In this document: in pieces, positions 1 to 7,154 of the stretch
Position numbering within the stretch: position 1 is the stretch's first letter
Layout of the letters: every line of letters starts with the position of its first letter
NCBI GenBank assembly: GCA_016713175.1
Contig: JADJPQ010000017.1
Span: 1-15,092 of the forward strand
Reading direction: 5' to 3'
Length of the DNA stretch: 15,092 nt
From: Planctomycetota bacterium
GTDB lineage: Bacteria > Planctomycetota > UBA1135 > UBA2386
The notes under the pieces: model-generated
What the model was told of the DNA's origin: nothing
What the model saw: only the letters and a program-made list of their open reading frames with translations
Databases searched by the model: none
Translations under genes and position numbers: made by a program

Positions 1-873
1 GGCGCAGCGTCAGTCGGCATGGATTGCGCAGGCCGATGGCGAACACGCGGGAACGCGCCGACCGCGGATTGGCGGCGCCGTGAAGAACGGATTGCCCGGC
101 ACGCCGTCGCCGGTGGCTGGATCCAGCCGCTACAGCTTGCCGCTCAGCGCGTCGATCTGCGGCGCGCGGAACGCGCCGACGTTGGTGGCCGCGGTCAGGA
201 TCCCGTCGGCCAGCGCCTGTTGCCACCAGGCGGTCTCCGGTGCGGATCCGACGTCGGCGCTGACGTGGCTGGCGCTGTCGGCGATGCCCACCAGCAGGGT
301 GCTGTCGCGGCTGAACGTCAGGCGCACGCGCGGGATGTGTAGGTCATCGGGGCTCCGGTCGCCGCCGTCCCCCCGCTGAGCAGCACCTGGCGACCGCCCG
401 CTTTCCGGCAGAGCGCGCGGCGGCCGCCGCCGCCTCGTCGGATCGGTAGAACCGCGTGACCCGGACGATGGTCGGCAAAGCAGTACTCGTCGGCGAGCGG
501 GTCGCAGGCGGCGGTGCCAAGAAGCGCAGGTGGTGCCGGTCGACGACGCGTAGGCGACGTAGAATGGGCCTTTGGCGGCGAATCCTGATCCAGCGGGAAG
601 CCGAGCATCCCGAAGTCACGCCAGCGTTCGGGACCTCATCGCGGATGTCGAGCAGCGGAGCCGCCAGGCGCACCGCTCTGGGGCACTTGGACGGTGCCTC
701 GCCGTTCGAGCACGGTGGTAGATCAGGCTGCTGGCGTCTGGCAGACACCGACTGGCTGCGGGAAACCGCCAAGCGCGAGATCAGCGCTCCGCTGATTGGC
801 TGCGCGGGCATGGGCAACGCCATGACTCCGGGCGAGCGTCGCCGCCGCCGAAGACGACGTTCGATGACGCCAT
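1..873 (-). pseudogene. PQQ-type glucose/sorbosone dehydrogenase-like protein (GSDH family), frameshifted, C-terminus off the left edge
   Basis: GSDH-family proteins are secreted beta-propeller enzymes that oxidise sugars or alcohols with PQQ. No single frame is open, but joined minus-strand frames give a consistent order: VLERRGTVQV (about 670-705), LLDIRDEV then FGMLGF (about 585-655), YDPLADEY-like and TIVRVTRFY stretches (about 450-510), a clean 65-residue stretch at 130-327 containing LADGILTAATNVGAF, then LDPATGDGVPGNPFF (about 82-127) and RSRVFAIGLRNP (about 20-65). This order matches the N-terminal half of the family as I remember it. One break is an in-frame TAG at 130-132 where the family has a Tyr codon; the rest are one-base shifts. 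The start is uncertain: ATG at 873 or GTG at 878 would precede a hydrophobic leader. Sequencing error is more likely than decay. PQQ ligands and catalytic residues cannot be verified here. Confidence 0.72.
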
Positions 874-1029
874 ATCACGGCTGGGAAGGTAGCCAGTCCC
901 GTGGCGTTCGCGTGCATGGTCAGCGGTGTCATTTTCTTCGCGGCGCCAGCCAGCAACTTTGGCTGATTCCTGATCACGTTTCTGTTGACGATCCTACTAC
1001 ACGGCCTTCGCTTTCCTGAGGCGGCGGCG

Positions 1030-1753
1030 CTACGTTCACCAGACTGGCAGCTGGGACGCAGTTGGTCGGCTTCCGGCCCACAGCGCGGCGCCAGTCGCGG
1101 CCTGTCGACCTGGCTGGCATCGATCCCGAGCATCGCAGGCGCCGGGCGAACGGCGCTCTGTTCTCAGCCTGGAGCATCTGCGCATCGTCCGAACGGCGCA
1201 GTTCGCCAGTCTGGGTTGACGTGAAGAACGTCCGCAGTCCGGGGAGGCGGCGATTGATCGGCCAGGCCGTTATGCACAGTGAGGTGCGAGGTCGCGAGTC
1301 CGGCGCGTCCACCCTTGACGCCCTTGGCGACTGGATGCCGGTGCTGAGGCCGTCCGGCAACCACAGGCAGATGCGCCAGTGCGGCTGACCTCGGCGATGC
1401 CAATGACGTCGACCTTGCGCAGTTCAGGCGGCGCCAACGGTGGGGCCAACTTGCAGGGTCGTCGGCGCAGCCTGTCCCGGCTGACCAGCCCGCCCAGCGC
1501 CGCGCACCTGCTACCCGCGACCGTCGAGGATCGGCACCGATGATCCCCGCCGCCTGGAACTGCTGCTGCGCCGAATACAGCTCTCTTCAGCACCGCGATC
1601 GCCAACGCTTCCTGCTGGCGCCGTTCGCGGCCGACTAAAGTCGTGGCACCGTGGCGCCGCCGGCGACGACGCTGACCGCGCAATCAACGTGAGCAGCGTC
1701 GAGGTCAAGGTGAACCCGTGTTCGCGAAGGCGGCGATCGGATGCGGCGTGCAT
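1030..1753 (-). pseudogene. Prepilin-like protein (type II secretion / type IV pilin N-terminal motif), frameshifted
   Basis: The ATG at 1751-1753 opens MHAASDRRLREHG|FTLTST, a 13-residue basic leader ending in Gly followed by FTL and a hydrophobic run: the prepilin peptidase site of pseudopilins. The Gly codon is 1715-1717. The hydrophobic helix then continues in another frame (AVSVVAGGATV), followed by LVGRERRQQEALAIAVLK and LYSAQQQFQAAGIIGADP in further frames (about 1540-1640). Farther on, GKVDVIGIAEVS (about 1390-1425) and AWPINRRLPGLRTFF (about 1205-1255) resemble the C-terminal globular part of planctomycete pseudopilins, where an Ala-Trp-Pro and a FF...GE motif occur. The C-terminus is not resolved; about 1030 is an estimate from where recognisable sequence ends. 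It would be an inner-membrane or periplasmic fibre component. Expect about 220-240 residues. The adjacent dehydrogenase gene runs in the same direction. Confidence 0.6.
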
Positions 1754-1952
1754 GGCTTGTCTCCCAGGCCTGTTTTCAGCTGGGTGACTGGATCCTGGTC
1801 TGCGACGGTCTGCGGTGTGAGCCGCCGCCATTGGCGATCCTCGCCGTGAGACCAGGGCCCGGGCTGACCAGGCGCAGGCGCTTCGGTGGTCGGACTCCGG
1901 CGCTGCGTCGAATCGCCCCGCCGCCATTGCCGTGGGTTAATTGCTCTGCGTG
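1754..1952. other. Divergent intergenic region between prepilin-like gene and trpF
   Basis: This stretch of about 200 bases separates two genes transcribed away from each other, so it should carry promoters for both. I see no convincing -35/-10 pair. A GC-palindromic core (GGGCCCGGG, around 1855-1862) is present but short and not clearly a terminator or operator. Translations across it look like antisense shadow. Confidence 0.3.
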
Positions 1953-2620
1953 ATGTCCGGTGAACCGTCACCGCCGCTCGTCCCCGAGCGCACGCGCGTC
2001 AAGATCTGCGGCCTGCGCCTGGCGACTCCAGGCGCGGCGCTGCCGTCGACCTCGGCGCGACGCACATCGGCCGTGTCGCGACGCCGGGTCTGCTGGCGGT
2101 CGGCGATGATCGACGAGATGCGCGGCGTCGCCGAACAGGTCCAGGATCTGGCGCATGCGGTCGGGTGTTCGTCAAACCTGCCACCAGCGATCCGCTGCGC
2201 GTTGGGACCGGGACCGCGATCTACCATGCGCAACCGCACGGCGTCGATGAGGCGTTCTGTCGCTTCCCTCGAGCTCGAGGGGCTGGTCGTCTATCGCGTG
2301 CACGCCATCGATCGGCAGCAGCCGAAGCTGCCGTGGCCCTCGACTCCGCCTAGTCTGCTCCAGCCGGCACTCTACGATGCCGGTGGTCTCCGACGATGCC
2401 GGCCCGTGTCCGCGGACCCGACTGCAGGTCCCCCCACCGCCGTTCGTGGCGTTCTCGCAGCGGCGCCATCACGCCCGAGGAACTCCGCTGCCTTGGGTGC
2501 TGCTGCGCGGCGGCCGTGGGGATCGACGTGACCGCCGGCGTCGAACGGGCAAACGCCCGGGGAAGCACGTCGACGAACTCTCGGCTGGCGCGCCTGTTCG
2601 CGGCACTGCGGCAGGCGTAG
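1953..2620 (+). pseudogene. trpF: Phosphoribosylanthranilate isomerase (TrpF), frameshifted
   Basis: TrpF converts N-(5-phosphoribosyl)anthranilate to CdRP, the third step of tryptophan synthesis, in the cytoplasm, on a TIM barrel. The ATG at 1953 leads into VKICGLR, the first beta strand with the catalytic Cys. A shifted frame gives AAVDLGATHIG (about 2036-2068). Next come RVFVKPA (about 2163-2185), GLVVYRVHAID (about 2281-2313), ALYDAGG with the general-acid Asp (about 2368-2388), ITPEEL (about 2470-2487), GIDVTAGVERANARG (about 2520-2564) and LARLFAALRQA before TAG at 2618-2620. The order and spacing of these blocks match the family, and the summed length of about 222 codons is normal. It needs about six one-base corrections. 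No other trp gene is visible in the window. It converges with the propeller gene on the right and diverges from the prepilin-like gene. Confidence 0.78.
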
Positions 2621-2689
2621 CGCGCCGCGCGATGCGCCGTTCGCCAATCGGCCTCTGGCTCTGGCCGCCGCCACGAACCGACGGGTGAA

Positions 2690-4328
2690 GTCGACGGCGG
2701 TGGCCAGCACGATCCGCGGCGGCGAACCACCGAGGTCAGACCACCGCGCCCTGGGTGAACAGCGACAAGCCGATCAAACCCCGGCGCGGCCGGCACCTGG
2801 ACGCTGTGGCACCGCTGGCGACGCCGGTCCGTTCCAGACCTCCTCGGACCGTCGATCGCCGCTGCCGAGGCCGGCGACGGGTCGATCAGCTACCCCGCCG
2901 GGTCGCCCGCGCCGTAGCCTGCCCACGGCGCCAGCACCTCCGCACGGATGGCCGGATGCTGGCGGACTACGCCGACGCGACCCAGATCGACTGGGCTGCT
3001 CCGGGCGCCAGTTGCGCGGTACTGCCCGGATCGCCACAGGCGACTGACCACGGCCGGCCCGGTCGCGGCAAGGCGATCGAACGCAGGCTGTTTGGCGGTG
3101 CGATACCTACTTTCAAGGAGTCTGCGGCACCGCTGTCGTCTGTGTGCCGGCGCGCCGTTCCAGCAGATGCCACGTTGCTGGCATACCCGCCCGCCGCGGC
3201 GATGACGAAGAGACTGCCAGCGGCGCTGCCTACCCTTCGCGCCGAGGATGGGGCCGGCAGCATCGGCAGCGTCGGGTCGGTGACCCAGGCCACTCCTGTC
3301 CCAGCGCAAGTACACCGCCGAGGCCGCCGGCGAACAGGTTGCCGTTGGCGGCGGGCGCAGGGTGGCGATTCTTGCAAGCCTGGACCCCATGCCGGCGCTG
3401 GGCGTCCAGGCAGTGCCGTTCCAGCGCCACAGCAGGAACGTCAGGTTGTTGCCGGTCCGCTCTTCGCCGAGCACCAGAACGTCGCTGGCGGCCAACGCCG
3501 CTACCGGAACTCATCCCCGCACGTGCTGCCGCTGGTGGCGTCGAGGATCACTGTCATCGTCGTGCCGTCGCTGCGCACCACGTACGGAACCGTGCTTCAG
3601 GTAGTTTGGTCCGCCGCCGACGAGCCAGACATTGTTATGCGCGATCGTTGGGCTCCTGAGTCGAAGTTCGAGATCGGCGATCGGCGTGTTGAGCGCGCCG
3701 GTGGTGGCGCTGAACTGCATCTGCATGCCTGCGCCATCCCAGCAGCATGGCCAGTGCCTGGATCTGGCGAGGCGGTGACGGCACCGAGGAACCACACGTC
3801 GGCGGGGCTGGTGGCGACGAGGTCGGCGATCCAGTGACCGCTGCCGTTCGGCGAGGCGGGTGGCGGTGGGTGACCACGGGCGTCCAGGTCGCGCCGTCCC
3901 AGTGCGCGAGCTGACAGGATCACTCTGCGGCAGCCAGTTGAGACCCAGATTTCGCCACGAACCGGCGATCCAGACGTCGCTGGCGGCGAACGCCTTCACT
4001 CGTTCGGGTGCACGCGCTGTGGAAGCCGCCGGGCCCGGATTGATTCGGCGCTGGGTACGATGGACCAGGCAGACGGTCCCGTCCCAGTGCATGACCAGCG
4101 TGTTCTGCAGTGCGCCGCTTTCCGAGTTGGAAGCGACGATGCAGGAGCCGACGGTTCTGTGACGTCGTTGGGGGACGAGCCTTCGACATCGGGGATCGCA
4201 ACGGATGCGGCGCCCGCACTGGTGGCAGTGCGTGTGGAAGCCAGATTCGCTGGGCTGGCAGGGCGATGCCAGCGGAATACCAAGGAACTGACGGCCAGGC
4301 ACCGTCGCGGAGCTGAGTTCGGTCTCAT
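2690..4328 (-). pseudogene. Secreted propeller-type repeat protein (DVW..G / HWDGT..W repeats), frameshifted
   Basis: Joined minus-strand frames show a recurring pair of motifs: LVMHWDGTV and AASDVWIAGSW (about 3980-4100), PADVWFLGAVTAS (about 3770-3810), HNNVWLVGGGPNY (about 3600-3645), ASDVLVLGEERTGNN (about 3445-3495) and LLWRWNGTAWTP (about 3400-3440). Repeats pairing an Asp-Val-Trp strand with a Trp-Asp-Gly-Thr turn are typical of secreted bacterial beta-propeller proteins. The C-terminal end reads LIGLSLFTQGAVV (about 2739-2780), then a short hydrophobic strand. This resembles the C-terminal module of the kelch protein in this window. Start: ATG at 4326-4328 precedes a possible signal peptide (CLAVSSLVF) but is not certain; the end near 2690 is also estimated. 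Corrected length would be about 545 residues. It follows the M48 protease gene on the same strand. Ligand unknown. Confidence 0.6.
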
Positions 4329-4459
4329 TCGGAGGGCCCGTGGATCTGGATCGGAGCGGACGGGTGCGCCAGCAGCCGCGTCCGGCCAAGAAACCGCGCC
4401 CCAGTCGACAACCCACCGAACTCCCGTTCCCGACGTCGACGTCCGGCCGCAAACTCGGT

Positions 4460-5251
4460 TGCCGCCGGTCACCGACGGCGCCAGCTGCTTGGGCTTCCAG
4501 CCCTTCTCCTGGCTCCAGATACAGCGGGATCTTCAACTTCAGGTTCCCCGGCGCGATCCTGACTGACGCCGGATGGGTCGACAGCCACGCCGGCCCGCTG
4601 CCATCACCTGAGAGAGCGCCATCCGTTCCCACAGCTCGGCGCTTCCCAGGGGTCGCTGGCGCGGATCGTAGCGGATGCCGATCTCGTCGGCTTCGGTCTC
4701 GTGATTGAGGGCTGTAGGGCACGCACCACGCCGACCTGGGGCGCCGATCGCGAACGCCTTCACGACACCCCTGCTGCACGTCCGGACTCATCTCCGACAA
4801 CGACAGGCCGGCGCCGAGTGCCGAGGTCAGCACGTTGGCGATGTTGCCTTGCGTCATCCGCTTGGCCGTGCCGTTCGGTCGCATGCGCGACTTCGTATTG
4901 CCCATGACCGCCGCGAGGCCCGGCTTCGCGTTCTGCGTGATCGGCGGATGCCGGGTGTAGATCCGACCTTGCCGCCGGGCAGGCAGAACGCGTTGGGCGT
5001 CATCGGCCTTCGCGCAGCTTGAACTCCACTGCACGTGCGTCTTGCCGGATCTTCGGCGATCTTGCGGCCGACCCGCTGCACCATCTCGTAGTCGTTGCCG
5101 CGGGGTGACCCGCGGTGCATTGACGGTCTTTCCTCGGCGTAGGCCTGCGCTCCGAGGCTCGCTTCTTCCTTCCTCGGAGTAGAAGTTCAGGTTGCCGCAG
5201 GCGGTCGGCAGCAGCGTTGAGGAGCAGGGCGAACAGGCGCAGGAGTCGCAT
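4460..5251 (-). pseudogene. M48-family zinc metalloprotease lipoprotein, frameshifted
   Basis: M48 lipoproteins (the YcaL/LoiP/BepA type) are envelope proteases that degrade or assist damaged outer-membrane or periplasmic proteins. The ATG at 5249-5251 starts MRLLRLFALLL; dropping one A gives TLLPTACGNLNFYSEE, a lipobox with Cys near residue 18. Then come YEMVQRVGRKIAED (about 5045-5090), NAFCLPGGKVG (about 4965-5000), GLAAVMG (about 4905-4925) and, in a shifted frame, xEVAHATERHG (the HExxH helix, about 4875-4905). The first His codon reads TAC as written. Further on are MTQGNIANVLTSALGAGLS (about 4800-4862), ETEADEIGIRY with the third zinc ligand Glu (about 4680-4712), ELWERM, WLSTHPAS (about 4565-4595) and IPLYLEPGEG (about 4505-4535). 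The order matches the family throughout, at about 260 residues after correction. The stop is unclear; about 4460 is an estimate. Confidence 0.75.
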
Positions 5252-5516
5252 GGCGCCGGACGTGTAGGTGCAGCCCCAGGAGCGGGCCGGCGCTGAGGTG
5301 CCCGGTGGGGCGGGAACTGGCATCGGATGTCCCATGCCCACGGATCTTGCGTTCTGCGGATAAGTTCCGGCCGTGGCCGAAACTCGATACATCGCTGGTG
5401 CTACTAATACGCAGAACGCGGGTGGCACCGGCAACGGGGCCCCGTGTTCGTGATGGCGCGCTGCGACCTGCAGGCACGGCCACCGTCAAAACCGCTCTCG
5501 CGATTTCGAGGTAGCC
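5252..5516. other. Divergent intergenic region between M48 protease and 104-residue protein
   Basis: These 265 bases separate genes reading outward on opposite strands. They should hold promoters for both. The only AT-leaning stretch is around 5385-5412 (tacatcgctggtgctactaa), but I cannot assign a confident -35/-10 pair. Open frames here are antisense or spurious. Confidence 0.3.
5508..5512 (+). promoter_or_regulatory. Ribosome binding site for the 104-residue protein
   Basis: GAGGT lies four bases before the ATG at 5517. It supports this start over nearby alternatives and is one of the few clear Shine-Dalgarno sites in the window. Confidence 0.6.
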
Positions 5517-5831
5517 ATGATTCGTCTCCAGGACCGTGTCGATTCCCTGTCCGATCTGCTCGACCTGCGCGCCCAACTTCGCCGCCAGGAGATGATGGTC
5601 GCCGCCGCACTCGGTGACGTCCAGGGCGAGATCAAGAGCTGGCACCGCCACCGCAAGGCGCAGCTGCTCGCCCGGCAGCCGATGCCGCGGGAGCTGTGTC
5701 TGTTGTGGGAAGAGCCGGAAGGCCGCGAACGTGAGTTGGCGCTCGATCTGCTGCAGATCCGCGCGGCGCTGGCCGAGGCCAATGCGGAGATCACGCGCAA
5801 GCTGGAACGGCCGGCGACGAAGGTCGGCTGA
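5517..5831 (+). CDS. Small helical/coiled-coil protein of unknown function upstream of the TIR protein
   Basis: This is an intact 104-residue frame with a good ribosome binding site. I do not recognise a family. It is rich in Leu, Arg, Glu and Gln, with almost no predicted strand. Residues 1-45 (RVDSLSDLLDLRAQL and on) and 65-100 (ELALDLLQIRAALAEANAEI) look like two long amphipathic helices, joined by a Pro-containing turn (RQPMPREL). No signal peptide or membrane segment is visible, so it is probably cytoplasmic. It ends about 65-105 bases before the TIR-domain gene on the same strand, so the two may be co-transcribed; a helical adaptor or regulator of that receptor is possible but unproven. 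It is notable for being undamaged beside frameshifted neighbours. Confidence 0.7.
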   Translation: MIRLQDRVDSLSDLLDLRAQLRRQEMMVAAALGDVQGEIKSWHRHRKAQLLARQPMPRELCLLWEEPEGRERELALDLLQIRAALAEANAEITRKLERPATKVG

Positions 5832-5934
5832 GTTCGCCGCGGCTGTCGGGTTGCGGCCGCGCCAACCCTGAGGATCTGCGGCTGCACGCCAATCGCGTTG
5901 GGGGCATGGTGCTCCCCGCCAGCTGCGCGGCGTC

Positions 5935-7110
5935 ATGGGTCGAAGCGGTTGTTCCCGTGCTACCGCACCGCCGAGGCGCCGATGGCGCTGCGGTTGTTGG
6001 AAGTCGTGCAGGTCGAACTGGGTGTTGCGACCTCCACAGGAGCTTCGGCGGACGATGCCGACGTCGTGTTGGTGTTGATCGGACCGAAGTGGTTGGCGGT
6101 CGATCCGGATCGGCGACGGTGGTGGATGACCCCCGGGACGCGACCCGGCGGAGATCGGAAGTCGCTTGCACGCGCGGCGTCGGGTGCGTGCGTCGTCTTG
6201 CCGCTGTTGGTGGACAACACGGCGGGGCCGGAGGCGGAGAGCCTGCCGGAGTCCATGCACCGGCTGGCGGATACCCCGTGGTTGCGGCTTCAGCAGCTCG
6301 AGTGGGAAGGCGATGTGGCGTCGATCCTACAGAGGTTGCTCCACCTGGGTTTCGAGCGGCGGTCGGTTCGCCAGGCGTCAGGCGCGGACGGTCGTGACCC
6401 AGCGGTGCAACCGCCGGATGCAGCAGGGGACGCCGCGACCGCGCCCAAGTTGGTGAATCCGGAGTGGGTGGCTGGGTGGTGGCCGTTCGCCGCCGCGTTC
6501 GGCGTGTCGGTCGGAGTCGGCGCCGGCGCCTGGGTTGCGGGTCGTGAGGTCGGGCTTCAGCTGGCGGCGGTGCCGATGTTCGGCGGTGCTTTGTGGGCGG
6601 CGCAGCGGGGACGGCCTCGGCTGGAAGTGATCGAGGAAGTGGTCATCGATCCGGCGAAGCCGCTGGCGGCGGAGACTCCGCGTGCCGAGGCGGCTCAACC
6701 TATTGCGTTGGTGCCGGCGACGATGGTACGGGTGCCCAGCGGGACGTTCTTGATGGGGAGTGCTGCGACAGATAGCCGCGCATTCGGGGATGAACGGCCT
6801 CAGCACGAAGTCATGGTGCGGCAGTTCCTGCTCTGGAAGACACCACTGACGCGCGGGGAATTCCGCGCGGTGATGCAAAAGGACACATGGCCAGGTGAGT
6901 GGACTGAGCCGGAGGACGATCGGTTCCCAGCGAACCATGTGGACTTCCCGACGGCGGCAAAGTGCTGCAACGCGTTGTCGGTGCGGGACAGGTTGCCCGA
7001 GTACTACGAGGTTGCCGGGATGGATGCGCGTGCCCGGGACTTGGCCGCGTGGCGTTCGCCGCCGCGTCGTTGTCCGGTTTGCGGGCGACCGAGACGTAGA
7101 TCCAGCGACT
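5935..7110 (+). pseudogene. TIR domain - membrane hairpin - FGE-like (C-type-lectin fold) protein, frameshifted and C-terminally truncated
   Basis: The N-terminal part reads KRLFPCYRTAEAP (about 5941-5980), then DADVVLVLIGPKWL (about 6057-6098), then in another frame VDDPRDATRR (about 6122-6155), then VVLPLLVDNT and LPESMHRLADTPWLRLQQLE (about 6193-6300). This is the strand-helix pattern of bacterial TIR_2 domains, which act in signalling or as NAD-consuming effectors. Residues from about 6466 to 6600 (WWPFAAAFGVSVGVGAGAWV and on) form one or two membrane helices. From about 6710, MVRVPSGTFLMGS, QHEVMVRQFLLWKTPLT and LPEYYEVAG are the first half of an FGE-sulfatase domain. The expected RLPTEAEWE, GNVWEW and RGGSW blocks are missing; recognisable sequence ends near 7040-7110. 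The frame stays formally open to 7508 but is antisense to the kelch gene beyond 7155. ATG 5935 needs a one-base shift to connect; TTG 5898 opens the same frame without one. Confidence 0.62.
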
Positions 7111-7154
7111 CGAGCACAGCGAGCGCGGCGAGCAAAGGGCTCACTACGCCCCAA

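Noticed and set aside
2755..3837. Plus-strand open frame of 360 codons
   Set aside because: Antisense to the repeat protein; composition is high-GC shadow with no recognisable motif.
3511..5034. Long minus-strand open frame of 507 codons
   Set aside because: It is a mosaic crossing the M48 and propeller genes. Real protein fragments appear only in patches, separated by Arg/Pro-rich shadow, so it is not one protein.
5187..6260. Minus-strand open frame of 357 codons
   Set aside because: Lies antisense to the intact 104-residue gene and the TIR gene; no motif and typical His/Arg/Pro shadow composition.
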